From the NCBI GenBank assembly GCA_963783965.1, contig CAWAPQ010000002.1:248001-312000 (forward strand): a DNA stretch of 64,000 nucleotides, read 5' to 3'. This DNA comes from Bog-473 sp963783965 (GTDB lineage Bacteria > Actinomycetota > Acidimicrobiia > Acidimicrobiales > RAAP-2). This document shows, one piece after another, positions 8,349 to 16,577 of the stretch. The notes beneath the pieces were generated by a model. The model saw only the letters and a list, made by a program, of their open reading frames with translations, ran no database searches and was not told the origin of the DNA. Numbering within the stretch: the stretch's first letter is position 1; each line of letters opens with the position of its first letter. Position numbers and translations under genes: made by a program.

Positions 8349-9463
8349 GCGCCCGGCGCGGCACGGTGATTGCGGGCGGTGGGACGGGCGGTCACATCGT
8401 CCCTTCGCTGCAGATCGCGCGCGCCCTGGTCGACCGGGGTCACGCTGCGGCGTCCATCGAGCTGTTCGGCTCCCGCCGCGGGCAGGAGGCCACGACGTGG
8501 CCGACGCTCGAGTTCCCCTACACCCTGCTCCCCGGCCGGGGGGTTCGCCGCAGTGTCCGTCCCTCGGCCTGGTGGGCCAACGCCGGTGCGCTCGTCGGCC
8601 TGGCCTGGGCCTGCCTGCATGCCCTCGGTTCCTTCCTCGTCCGGCGGCCGCGGGTGGTGGTCGTCGTCGGCGGGTACGCCAGCTTCCCTGCCGGACTGGC
8701 CGCTCTCTGCACCAGGGTGCCGTTCGTCTGCATGACCACCGACTCGGTGCCGGGCGCAGTCAACGGCCTGCTCGGTCGCTTCGCCGCCGCCAATGCCGTG
8801 GCCTTCGCGGGGACGGACCTGCCGCGGGCCCACGTCACGGGCACGCCGGTCTGGCCCGCGCTCGCCACCTTGGTGCGGACACCGGAGGGTCGGGCGGCCA
8901 GCCGGATGACGTTGGGCCTGCCGCCCGAGCGCCAAACCGTGGCCTGCGCCGGTGGCTCGCTCGGTGCCCGCAGGGTCAACGGTGCGGCGGCCGACCTGGC
9001 GGCCGCCTGGGTCGCGCACGACGACCGCTCGGTGTACCACGTGACGGGGCGACGTGACTATGAGGCGTTCGCGCGCGTGGCGGGCGAAGAGGCAGCGAAG
9101 AGCCTCGGCCTCTGTTACCGGGTGGTGCCCTACGAGGACGACATGCCCGACTTCTACAACGCGGCCGACGTCTGTGTGGTCCGGGCCGGGGCGATGACGG
9201 TGGCGGAGGTGCTGATGGCGGGAGTTGCGGCCATCCTGGTCCCTCTGCCCGGCGCCCCGCGCGACCACCAGACGCGCAACGCCGAGGCGCTCGTCACCAT
9301 GGGCGCCGCGGTACACATCCCCGATCACGAGTGCGACGGGCGGCGGCTCGCCCTCGAGCTCGATGCCCTCCTGGGCGATCCCGAGCGCCTCCGGGCCATG
9401 CGCGACGCCGCCCGGGACAACAGCCACCCCGACGCGGGCAGCGCGCGTCGCCGAGCTCGTTGA
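8345..9463 (+). CDS. murG: MurG, GlcNAc transferase forming lipid II (C-terminus probably frameshifted)
   Basis: A GT28 glycosyltransferase of 372 aa as read, adding GlcNAc from UDP-GlcNAc to lipid I on the inner membrane face. The N-terminal glycine loop is 'GGGTGGHIVPSLQIA'; 'VVGGYASFPAGLAA', 'GGSLGARRVN', 'YEDDMPDFYNAADVCVVRAGAMTVAEV' (region at about 278-304) and 'PLPGAPRDHQTRNAEAL' follow. The last residues read 'HPDAGSARRRAR', but the +1 frame reads 'ARVAELVDAHAR' to a stop at 9479, which looks like the expected final helix. Removing one G from the GGG at 9436-9438 would restore this end and make murG overlap murC by 11 bases. Confidence 0.93.
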   Translation: MSARRGTVIAGGGTGGHIVPSLQIARALVDRGHAAASIELFGSRRGQEATTWPTLEFPYTLLPGRGVRRSVRPSAWWANAGALVGLAWACLHALGSFLVRRPRVVVVVGGYASFPAGLAALCTRVPFVCMTTDSVPGAVNGLLGRFAAANAVAFAGTDLPRAHVTGTPVWPALATLVRTPEGRAASRMTLGLPPERQTVACAGGSLGARRVNGAAADLAAAWVAHDDRSVYHVTGRRDYEAFARVAGEEAAKSLGLCYRVVPYEDDMPDFYNAADVCVVRAGAMTVAEVLMAGVAAILVPLPGAPRDHQTRNAEALVTMGAAVHIPDHECDGRRLALELDALLGDPERLRAMRDAARDNSHPDAGSARRRAR

Positions 9464-9468
9464 CGCCC

Positions 9469-10857
9469 ATGCCCGCTGACGGCGCCGCGACCCTCGACCT
9501 CGGGTCGCCCCGGCGCATCCACATAGTGGGCATCGGGGGAGCCGGCATGAGTGCCATCGCACTCGTGCTCCGGGACATGGGTCACCACGTCTCCGGTTCG
9601 GATCTGAAGGACTCGCCGGTGGCCGAGCGGCTGCGCTCCCACGGCATCGCGGTGGCGGTCGGGCACAGCCCGGAGAACGTGGCGGGTTCCGACGCGGTGA
9701 CGTACTCGCCCGCGGTCCAGCCCGAGAACCCCGAACTCGTCGAGGCGCGGGCCAGGGGCATGCTGGTCGCGCCCCGCTCCGTGATGCTGGCCGCCATCTG
9801 CGCCACCCGCCGCTGCCTCGCGGTGTCGGGCACGCACGGGAAGACGACGACCGCCTCCATGCTGTCGCTGATCCTGGTCGAGGCCGGCATGCGGCCCTCC
9901 TTCGTCATCGGTGCCGATGTCAACGAAATCGGGACCAACGCCGTGTGGGACACGGGGGAGTGGCTCGTCGTCGAGGCGGACGAGAGCTACGGCACCTTCC
10001 AGGCCATCGCGCCCGATCTGGCCGTGCTGACCAACGTCGAGCCGGACCATCTGGACTTCTACGGGACCTTCGACGTGCTGCGCGCCGCCTTTGCCGACTT
10101 CGTGGCCGGCGCGCGTGACGGCTCGATCGTCTGCGCCGACGATCCCGAGGCGGCGGCCATCGGCCGGGAGCACGGGTCGACCACCGTGGGCACCGACCCG
10201 GGATCGACCTACGTGATGGAAGGCCTCCAACTCCAACGCAGTTCCGTGTCGTTCAACCTCCGTGGGCCGGAGGGCCCGCTGGGACCGGTCGCCATCGGCG
10301 TGCCCGGTCTGCACAACGCGCGGAACGGGGCCACGGCAGCGGTGGCGGCGCTGCAGGCAGGGGCACCCTTCGCGGCGGCGCAGGCCGCCCTGGCGCGCTT
10401 CGCCGGGGTCACCCGGCGCTTCGAATTCCGCGGCGAGGCCGGCGGCGTGACGTTCGTTGACGACTACGCCCACCTCCCCGCCGAGGTGCGCGCCGCCCTG
10501 GCCACGGCCCGCACGGGTGGGTGGGATCGCGTCGTCGCGGTCTTCCAACCACACCGCTTCTCCCGCACCGCCGCGCTGGCACCGGAATTCGGGACCGCCT
10601 TCGTGGACGCCGACGTGCTCGTCGTGACCGACATCTACAGCGCCGGCGAACGGCCCGTTCCCGGTGTGTCGGGCCGCCTGGTGGCCGACGCCGTCCGGGA
10701 CCAGGATCCGCGGCTGCCGGTCACGTACGCGGCCGGGTGGGAGGAGCTCCGTCAGACCGTCGCGGCCGAGCTGCGGCCCGGCGACCTCTGCCTGACCCTG
10801 GGTGCGGGCGACCTCACCACCCTGCCCGACCAGCTACTCGACGCACCGCGATGGTGA
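9469..10857 (+). CDS. murC: UDP-N-acetylmuramate--L-alanine ligase MurC
   Basis: A 462-aa Mur ligase that adds the first amino acid of the stem peptide. The N-terminal Rossmann part has 'IHIVGIGGAGMSAIA', then 'GSD', the ATP loop 'VSGTHGKTTTASML', 'VVEADESYGTF', 'TNVEPDHLDFYG', 'GLHNARNGATAAVAA' and 'RFEFRGEAGGVTFVDDYAHLPAEV', all MurC-specific. ATG 9469 is the likeliest start; a TTG at 9460 is also in frame. The next gene, murB, starts 13 bases downstream. Confidence 0.95.
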   Translation: MPADGAATLDLGSPRRIHIVGIGGAGMSAIALVLRDMGHHVSGSDLKDSPVAERLRSHGIAVAVGHSPENVAGSDAVTYSPAVQPENPELVEARARGMLVAPRSVMLAAICATRRCLAVSGTHGKTTTASMLSLILVEAGMRPSFVIGADVNEIGTNAVWDTGEWLVVEADESYGTFQAIAPDLAVLTNVEPDHLDFYGTFDVLRAAFADFVAGARDGSIVCADDPEAAAIGREHGSTTVGTDPGSTYVMEGLQLQRSSVSFNLRGPEGPLGPVAIGVPGLHNARNGATAAVAALQAGAPFAAAQAALARFAGVTRRFEFRGEAGGVTFVDDYAHLPAEVRAALATARTGGWDRVVAVFQPHRFSRTAALAPEFGTAFVDADVLVVTDIYSAGERPVPGVSGRLVADAVRDQDPRLPVTYAAGWEELRQTVAAELRPGDLCLTLGAGDLTTLPDQLLDAPRW

Positions 10858-10870
10858 CAGCAGGGGAGAG

Positions 10871-11875
10871 ATGGTGGTGAGGCCCGGCGACGGACTGCGC
10901 GCCCTGGCCGGCGCCCTCGGTGCCCGCGCCACGCAGGACAAGCCGCTGGGCCCGCTGACGACCTACGGCGTCGGGGGAACGGCGGCGCTCTACGTCGAGA
11001 TCGAGGGACCCGACGATCTGGCGGCGGTGCGCAGGGCCTGGTCGCAGCACGCGGCGGCGGGGGCACCGCCTCCGCCGGTCTTCGTCTTGGGACGCGGCTC
11101 CAACCTCCTGGTGGCGGACGAAGGGTTCGCGGGGATCGTGCTGCATCTTGGTGGGGGGTTCGCCGGCATCGACCTGCCGGCGCCCGGTTGCACCGGTGGC
11201 GCCGCTCCCGTCGTGGTCCGGGCCGGGGCAGCGGTCGCGCTGCCGGTGCTGGCCCGTCGGGTGGCCGATGCCGGATGGAGCGGGCTGTCCTGGGCCGTCG
11301 GCGTGCCGGGATCGGTCGGCGGTGCCGTGCGCATGAACGCCGGGGGCCACGGGTCGGACCTGGCGTCGTGCCTCGTGCGCTACGACTGGATCGACCTGGC
11401 CAGTGACGCCGGGGGCACCGACGGCGTCACGCGCCTCGCCTACGGCTACCGGTCCTCCTCGGTGGCGGCCACCCAGGTGGTGGTGGCGGCCGAGCTGGCC
11501 GTCACGCCGGGTTCGGCCGAGGAGGAGCAGGCGGCGGTGAGCGCCATCGTCAGATGGCGCCGCGAGCATCAGCCGGGTGGCTCCAACGCCGGCTCGGTGT
11601 TCACCAATCCCGAGGGTGACTCGGCCGGACGGCTCATTGAGGCGGCGGGGTTGAAGGGCTTCCGGCTGGGCACGGCGCACGTGTCGGAGAAACATGCCAA
11701 CTTCATTCAGGCGGACAAGGACGGCCGGGCGGACGACGTGCACGCCCTGATGGGGCACGTCCGCGAGGTCGTGGCGGAGCACAGTGGCGTGGTGCTGCAG
11801 GCCGAGGTCCGCCTCCTCGGCTTCGGCGCCGGGAAAGATGGTCCGGTGGACGGGCACAGCGGGGCGGCGCCATGA
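10871..11875 (+). CDS. murB: UDP-N-acetylenolpyruvoylglucosamine reductase MurB
   Basis: A 334-aa FAD enzyme that reduces the enolpyruvyl ether to UDP-MurNAc with NADPH. The FAD-binding domain carries 'TTYGVGGTAA', 'VLGRGSNLLVADEGFAG' and 'GLSWAVGVPGSVGGAVRMNAGGHG'. The catalytic region has 'YGYRSS' and 'GSNAGSVFTNPEGDSAGRLIEAAGLKG' (about 240-266), where the Ser is the usual proton donor, and ends with 'VSEKHANFI'. The YRxS form and lack of an extended loop suggest type II. ATG 10871 follows GGGGAGAG. Its TGA overlaps the ftsQ ATG. Confidence 0.94.
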   Translation: MVVRPGDGLRALAGALGARATQDKPLGPLTTYGVGGTAALYVEIEGPDDLAAVRRAWSQHAAAGAPPPPVFVLGRGSNLLVADEGFAGIVLHLGGGFAGIDLPAPGCTGGAAPVVVRAGAAVALPVLARRVADAGWSGLSWAVGVPGSVGGAVRMNAGGHGSDLASCLVRYDWIDLASDAGGTDGVTRLAYGYRSSSVAATQVVVAAELAVTPGSAEEEQAAVSAIVRWRREHQPGGSNAGSVFTNPEGDSAGRLIEAAGLKGFRLGTAHVSEKHANFIQADKDGRADDVHALMGHVREVVAEHSGVVLQAEVRLLGFGAGKDGPVDGHSGAAP

Positions 11876-12684
11876 CGCCGGTGGGAACCGAGGAGCGGAA
11901 GGCCCCGGCCGCCGCGCCAGGGCGCGGTCGACGCATGGACCCGCGCATCTCGGCCCGGCGGACGGCGGTCATCAAGGAGCAGGGACGGCGCCGCCTGATC
12001 ATCGCCGGCGTGGCCCTCGGGGTCGCGGCCCTGGTCGTGGGTGGATGGTTCCTCCTCCACACCCCGTTGTTCTCGGCCCGCTCGATCACGGTGACCGGCA
12101 ACGTGCACGAGACGTCGGCGGAGGTGGTGGCCCAGGCGGGACTGGCCAGTCATCCGCCGCTGCTCGACGTCGACGCCGGTGCCGCGGCCGCCCGCCTGGA
12201 GGAGCTCCCCTGGGTGCGCGTGGCCAGCGTGCACGTCTCATGGCCCGACGGGGTGCGCATCGCCGTGACAGAGGAGACGCCCCGCTTCACCGCCGGCACG
12301 CCCGCGGGCCAGTGGGCGACACTCAGCAACGACGGCCGGGTGCTGGCCCTGTCGGCCACCCGCCCGGCGGGGCTCCTGCTGCTGACAGTGCCCGAGCCCC
12401 CCGGCCAGCCCGGCAGGGTGCTTCCGGCCAAGGACGCGCCGGGGCTCCGGGTTGCCTCGACACTGCCGGCCTCCTTCGTCGGACAGGTGACCGCCGTCAC
12501 GGTCGAGCCCGCCGGTTGGGTGCAGCTGACCCTCACCACGCCGGTCCTGGTCGACATCGGCACCACGTCCGAGCTCACCGCCAAGTACGAGGACGTTTCC
12601 TCCATTCTGGCCGGGGCCACGCTGCACAACGGCGATGTCATTGACGTCAGTGTCCCCGATGCTCCGACGGTGACCCCGGGCTGA
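11872..12684 (+). CDS. ftsQ: Cell division protein FtsQ
   Basis: A 270-aa bitopic division protein. A basic cytoplasmic tail of about 40 residues is followed by one membrane helix ('LIIAGVALGVAALVVGGWFL') and the POTRA domain beginning 'FSARSITVTGNVHETSAEVV', then 'LEELPWVRVASVHVSWPDGVRIAVTEETP' (about 106-134), both standard FtsQ/DivIB features. It links FtsL/DivIC to the rest of the divisome. The ATG overlaps the murB stop (ATGA). The 180 bases that follow hold the likely ftsZ promoter. Confidence 0.9.
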   Translation: MTPVGTEERKAPAAAPGRGRRMDPRISARRTAVIKEQGRRRLIIAGVALGVAALVVGGWFLLHTPLFSARSITVTGNVHETSAEVVAQAGLASHPPLLDVDAGAAAARLEELPWVRVASVHVSWPDGVRIAVTEETPRFTAGTPAGQWATLSNDGRVLALSATRPAGLLLLTVPEPPGQPGRVLPAKDAPGLRVASTLPASFVGQVTAVTVEPAGWVQLTLTTPVLVDIGTTSELTAKYEDVSSILAGATLHNGDVIDVSVPDAPTVTPG

Positions 12685-12694
12685 CCTAGGATGC

Positions 12695-12724
12695 TTGACC
12701 AGCCTGAACACCCACCCGTATGGT
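12695..12724 (+). promoter_or_regulatory. Candidate promoter for ftsZ
   Basis: In the only sizeable gap of the division operon (12685-12864), TTGACC at 12695-12700 is followed after 18 bases by TATGGT at 12719-12724. Both boxes fit a housekeeping sigma consensus. A separate ftsZ promoter would agree with the need for higher FtsZ levels; no experiment is implied. Confidence 0.45.
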
Positions 12725-12864
12725 GGGGCCACGTTCCCGCACTGTGAACATCAACCTTCCCCAGAGGTTCAGGGATTGGTCGCAGGCCACAGACCGCGGG
12801 CGACGACTGGCGGAAACCACCAGCGAGTGACCGGTCGGCGATCGACCCGAGGACGAGGGAGTTC

Positions 12865-13974
12865 ATGACGACCGTGCCTTCCCAGGGCAACTACCTGGCA
12901 GTGATCAAGGTCGTCGGGGTCGGTGGCGGCGGTGTCAATGCGGTCAACCGGATGATCGACTCTGGACTGCGCAACGTCGAATTCATCGCGGCCAACACCG
13001 ACGCCCAGGCGCTTCTCATGAGCGACGCCGACCTGAAGCTCGACATCGGGCGCCAGCTCACCCGCGGGCTCGGAGCGGGCAGCGACCCCGAGGTGGGGCG
13101 ACTGGCCGCCGAGGAGCACCGGGTCGAAATCGAAGAGGCGCTCCAAGGGGCCGACATGGTCTTCATCACCGCCGGCAAGGGCGGTGGAACCGGCACGGGC
13201 GCCGCACCGGTGGTGGCCGAGATCGCCAAGGGCCTGGGCGCGCTGACCATCGGAGTCGTGACCCGGCCCTTCACCTTCGAGGGCCGGCGCCGGGCCATGC
13301 AGGCGGAGAAGGGGATCCAGATCCTCAAGGAGAAGGTCGACACGCTCATTGTCATTCCGAACGACCGGCTCCTCACCGTGTCGAACGACAAGACCAGCAT
13401 GGTCAACGCCTTCAAAATGGCCGACGAGGTCCTCCTGCAGGGTGTGCGTGGCATCACGGACCTGATCACGGTGCCCGGACTCATCAACACCGACTTCGCC
13501 GACGTGAAGATGGTCATGACCAATGCCGGCACGGCCATCATGGGCATCGGTTCCTCCATCGGTGAGGGTCGGGCGGCCAACGCGGCGCGGGCTGCGATCA
13601 CGTCGCCGCTGCTCGAGGCCTCCATCGAGGGCGCCCGAGGCTTGGTGCTGAACATCGCCGGTGGTTCTGACCTGGGTCTTTTCGAAGTGAACGAGGCCGC
13701 CGAGATCATCCACGCGGTGGCCCACCCCGACGCCAACATCATCTTTGGCGCCGTGATCGACGACACCATGGGCGACGAGGTCCGCGTGACGGTGATCGCG
13801 GCCGGCTTCGAGCGCTGGGAAGAGGGCACGCCGCCGACGACCAAGGCCGGCGACCTGGCCTCGACGATCTTCTCGACGCCCGAGACGGTGGACATCTTCG
13901 CCGATGCCACCGGGTCGGACGAGGAGCTCGACCTGGGAGACGACGATTTCGACGTCCCCTCCTTCCTCCGCTAG
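12865..13974 (+). CDS. ftsZ: Cell division GTPase FtsZ
   Basis: A 369-aa tubulin homologue that forms the Z-ring. 'IKVVGVGGGGVNAVNRMI' opens the GTPase domain; the tubulin signature 'GGGTGTGAAPVVAE' lies at about residue 108; 'NDRLL' and 'TVPGLINTDFADVK' follow. The C-terminal linker is short, and the protein ends in 'DDDFDVPSFLR', the conserved tail peptide used by SepF, FtsQ-side partners and other regulators. The next gene can only be read from an ATG inside the last 71 bases of ftsZ. Confidence 0.97.
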   Translation: MTTVPSQGNYLAVIKVVGVGGGGVNAVNRMIDSGLRNVEFIAANTDAQALLMSDADLKLDIGRQLTRGLGAGSDPEVGRLAAEEHRVEIEEALQGADMVFITAGKGGGTGTGAAPVVAEIAKGLGALTIGVVTRPFTFEGRRRAMQAEKGIQILKEKVDTLIVIPNDRLLTVSNDKTSMVNAFKMADEVLLQGVRGITDLITVPGLINTDFADVKMVMTNAGTAIMGIGSSIGEGRAANAARAAITSPLLEASIEGARGLVLNIAGGSDLGLFEVNEAAEIIHAVAHPDANIIFGAVIDDTMGDEVRVTVIAAGFERWEEGTPPTTKAGDLASTIFSTPETVDIFADATGSDEELDLGDDDFDVPSFLR

Positions 13975-14620
13975 CGACGAGGTCGCGCGGAGCCTGCTGG
14001 CGGTCCGGGAGCGCATCGAGCGCGCCGGCGGCGACAGTGCCCGGGTGCGGGTGATCGGCGTGACCAAGGGGTTCGGCCCCGAAGCGGTCCGGGCGGCACG
14101 CGAGGCGGGGCTGACGGACCTGGGCGAGAATTATGCCGCCGAACTGGTCGCGAAGGCGGCGGCGGCCGAAGCCGGCGTGGTCTGGCACTTCCTGGGTACG
14201 GTGCAGCGGAACAAGGTTCGCGAGCTTGCCCCCCTGGTTGGTCTGTGGCAGAGCGTCGCCCGCCAGGTCGAGGGGGAGCGGATCGCCCGTTTCGCCCCTC
14301 GGGCGCCGGTGTTGGTGCAGGTCGAGACGACGGGCCTGCCCGGCCGCAATGGATGCCCCCCGGCGGCGACCGGGGAACTGGTGGCGCGACTGGTCGACTT
14401 CGGGCTCGAGGTGCGGGGTCTCATGACCGTGGCCGCCCCGGGCGGTGACGCGGCGAAGCAATCGTTCGAGACGTTGGGGCGCCTGGCGGATCGCCTCGGG
14501 CTGGAGGAACGCTCCATGGGCATGAGCGACGACCTCGAGGCGGCCGTTGCGGCCGGGTCGACGATGGTACGCATCGGGCGGGCTCTCTTCGGGGCCCGAC
14601 CTCCGGCGACGGCAGCGTGA
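13904..14620 (+). CDS. ylmE: YggS/YlmE family PLP-binding protein
   Basis: A 238-aa pyridoxal-phosphate homeostasis protein of alanine-racemase-like fold. Visible motifs are 'VRVIGVTKGFG' with the PLP lysine, 'LGENYAAEL', 'WHFLGTVQRNK', 'GLMTVAAPG', 'SMGMSDDLEAAV' and 'GSTMVRIGRALFG'. The family's usual 'HFIG.lQ.NK' is slightly altered. Position between ftsZ and sepF is standard for Gram-positive bacteria. No ATG, GTG or TTG lies between the ftsZ stop and the conserved helix 'DEVARSLLAVRERI', so the only regular start is ATG 13904, inside ftsZ. Confidence 0.88.
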   Translation: MPPGRTRSSTWETTISTSPPSSASDEVARSLLAVRERIERAGGDSARVRVIGVTKGFGPEAVRAAREAGLTDLGENYAAELVAKAAAAEAGVVWHFLGTVQRNKVRELAPLVGLWQSVARQVEGERIARFAPRAPVLVQVETTGLPGRNGCPPAATGELVARLVDFGLEVRGLMTVAAPGGDAAKQSFETLGRLADRLGLEERSMGMSDDLEAAVAAGSTMVRIGRALFGARPPATAA

Positions 14621-14764
14621 GGTGGAGGGTCACCGGCAAGCTCTGCTGGAGGGCGATGTGAGGCTGAGCACGAGCGTGACGGTGAAATGGGCTCGGAACC
14701 TGGGCTGCCAGGACCCGCCTGGGTTGCCGAGCAGGCACTACGCTGTCGGAGGACAGGAGAAGGA

Positions 14765-14935
14765 ATGTCACCCTCGTTCATGAAGAAGACCATGGTGTAT
14801 CTCGGCCTGCTCGACGACGAGTATGACGAGTACGACGACCTGGAGGATCGCGCCCCCGCGGCTTCTCGGCCGCGACCCGGGTCGAGCCCCGGTCCCAGGA
14901 TCAGGAGCCTGCCGAGGAGTTCAGCGGCGGCATGA
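14765..14935 (+). CDS. SepF N-terminal fragment (membrane-targeting helix and acidic stretch)
   Basis: The frame from ATG 14765, after the ribosome site GGAGAAGGA, encodes 'MSPSFMKKTMVYLGLLDDEYD', the characteristic amphipathic membrane anchor and acidic start of SepF, but runs on in a non-SepF frame to a TGA at 14933-14935. One extra base near the CCCCC at 14853-14857 would join it to the downstream SepF core through a plausible acidic linker ('RVEPRSQDQEPAEEF'). As it stands the fragment's stop and the core's ATG overlap as ATGA. Confidence 0.7.
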   Translation: MSPSFMKKTMVYLGLLDDEYDEYDDLEDRAPAASRPRPGSSPGPRIRSLPRSSAAA

Positions 14936-15357
14936 GCAGGGTGCGCACCATTCCGCGTGAGTCGGCTCAGCCGAGCCAGCAGACCCGGTCAGCACCGAGC
15001 AACGTGGCGCCCCGGCCTTCGGCCGTGCGGGCCATGCCGGTTGACACGACCATGAACCCGACCGGACCGGCGCCGGCTCCTTCGGGACGGGTGCATGTGG
15101 TCGCCCCGTCCCGGTTTGGCGACGCCAAGGAGATCGCTGACCGCCTGAAGGACAACCGGCCGGTGATCGTGAACCTCCAGATGGCCGATCGCGATCTGCA
15201 GCGACGCATGATCGACTTCTGCAGCGGGGTCACCTACGCACTGAGCGGTGAGATGGAAAAGGTGGCGGACCAGGTCTTCCTGCTCGCGCCCACCAACGTG
15301 AAGGTCTCCGAAGAGGAGCGGCAGCGACTGGTTGAGCGCGGTTTCGGCCGCGACTAA
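14932..15357 (+). CDS. sepF: Cell division protein SepF, core domain
   Basis: A 141-aa frame holding the SepF core: 'VVAPSRFGDAKEIADRLKDNRPVIVNLQMADRDLQRRMIDFCSG' (region about 55-98) and 'VTYALSGEMEKVADQVFLLAPTNVKVS'. SepF bundles FtsZ filaments and anchors them to the membrane in bacteria lacking FtsA, which fits the absence of ftsA here. The membrane-anchoring N-terminus is encoded just upstream in another frame (14765-14935), so this gene is either frameshifted in the sequence or made as two coupled peptides; the first is more likely. Confidence 0.9.
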   Translation: MSRVRTIPRESAQPSQQTRSAPSNVAPRPSAVRAMPVDTTMNPTGPAPAPSGRVHVVAPSRFGDAKEIADRLKDNRPVIVNLQMADRDLQRRMIDFCSGVTYALSGEMEKVADQVFLLAPTNVKVSEEERQRLVERGFGRD

Positions 15358-15378
15358 ACGCAGTACCCTCGCAGGTTG

Positions 15379-15636
15379 ATGAGCATCTTTCACCTCCTGG
15401 CGTGGCTGATCGAGGCCTACATCTGGCTCGTCATGTTCCCCTACGCGATCCTCAGCTGGTTCCGGATTCAGCCTGGGACGACGCTGGCTCGGATCCAGTA
15501 TTTCCTCTACCGGGCGACCGAACCGGTGCTGCGTCCGGTGCGCCGGATCATCAAGCCGATGGGCGGGCTGGATTTCTCGTTCCTGATCGTCATCCTGGTT
15601 GCGCAATTTGTGTTAATTCCCGTGCTCTTGCACTGA
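15379..15636 (+). CDS. YggT family membrane protein
   Basis: An 85-aa protein with two hydrophobic segments ('LAWLIEAYIWLVMFPYAILSW' region and 'FSFLIVILVAQFVLIPVLL') separated by 'YRATEPVLRPVRRIIKPMGGLDFS', the classic YggT motif. Function is not firmly known; in Gram-positive bacteria it lies between sepF and divIVA, as here. Start may be ATG 15379 or the TTG three codon positions... immediately before it at 15376. A TACCCT box at 15364-15369 lies six bases before that TTG. Confidence 0.88.
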   Translation: MSIFHLLAWLIEAYIWLVMFPYAILSWFRIQPGTTLARIQYFLYRATEPVLRPVRRIIKPMGGLDFSFLIVILVAQFVLIPVLLH

Positions 15637-15684
15637 TTCCGCCATAACCAATTGCCAAGTGGGGGAGGGTTAGACTCGCGGACC

Positions 15685-16452
15685 ATGGACAATTCTCAGG
15701 CTCCGTCATCGATTCTCGACACGCTTCGCACCGTCGAATTCCGCCTCGGGCTGAAGGGCTACAACGTCGATGAGGTCGATGAGTACCTGGACAAGGCTGC
15801 CCAGGAGGCCGAGGCGCTCCAAGACCACGTCCGGCAACTGAACGAACGGCTGCGCCAGGCCAGTGAGCGCATCGCACAGCTCGAGCGCGACAAGCGTGCT
15901 GCGCCGGCCGCGGTCGACAGCGAAGAGGCGGCCGCTGCTGCGGCTGCCGCGGCCGCAGCGACCGCCGAGGCCAACGCCCTCTCGGACGAGACGTTGCAGC
16001 GAACACTTCTGCTGGCACAGAAGTTCGTCGACCAGACTAAGCGAGAGAGCGAGGCGGAAGCCGCCACCGTTGTCGCCCAGGCAGAGGAGACGGCGCGGGC
16101 CGCCATTGCCGCCGCCGAGGCGACAGCAGCCCAACTGCAGACGGAGACGCACCAGAAGCTGCGGGACGAGGTGGCACGCCTGGAGTCCACGCGCACGGAG
16201 CTGGCGACAGATGTCGAGAGCATGGCCCGTCACCTCGAGTCTGAGCGCAACCGGCTCCGCGGCGCCCTTTCCGAGATCCTCAAGTGGGTGGACGAGAACG
16301 TGCAGCCGGCGAACTCGCTCATGGGTGTGAAGCCGAAGGGATCCGTGCCGCACGACCAGGACGCCCAGCAGAAGCTGCCGGAGGCGGATGACGGTGCGCC
16401 GACGCTGAACCTGCAGAGCGCTTCGGTCTCCGGATCACCTCGGCCGCTCTAA
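15685..16452 (+). CDS. divIVA: DivIVA/Wag31-type polar scaffold protein
   Basis: A 255-aa coiled-coil protein. The N-terminal lipid-binding domain 'LRTVEFRLGLKGYNVDEVDEYLDKAA' (about 13-38) is diagnostic for DivIVA. It is followed by a long Ala/Glu/Gln-rich coiled coil with an Ala run around residues 75-95, and by a less ordered C-terminus. In actinobacteria DivIVA marks poles and directs wall growth. ATG 15685 was chosen because it begins the conserved domain; TAGACT at 15671-15676 lies eight bases upstream of it. Confidence 0.92.
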   Translation: MDNSQAPSSILDTLRTVEFRLGLKGYNVDEVDEYLDKAAQEAEALQDHVRQLNERLRQASERIAQLERDKRAAPAAVDSEEAAAAAAAAAAATAEANALSDETLQRTLLLAQKFVDQTKRESEAEAATVVAQAEETARAAIAAAEATAAQLQTETHQKLRDEVARLESTRTELATDVESMARHLESERNRLRGALSEILKWVDENVQPANSLMGVKPKGSVPHDQDAQQKLPEADDGAPTLNLQSASVSGSPRPL

Positions 16453-16463
16453 TCCACTCCTGA

Positions 16464-16488
16464 GGGGGCAGCCGGGCTTGTTGCCCCT
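16464..16488 (+). terminator. Hairpin between divIVA and the DksA-like gene
   Basis: GGGGCA at 16465-16470 pairs with TGCCCC at 16482-16487 around an 11-base loop. There is no clear T tract, so this is a candidate terminator or attenuator only. Confidence 0.4.
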
Positions 16489-16577
16489 GTCCTCGCTGTC
16501 CGGTATCGTCACCCGCTCCCCGGACGAGGTTCCTTTCGGGGAAACAGGCCACCTGACGTGGTCCCAAGGAGGGAACG

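Noticed and set aside
15652..15676. TTGCCA and TAGACT as a promoter pair for divIVA
   Set aside because: The spacing is 13 bases, too short for a normal -35/-10 pair; only the -10 is mentioned.
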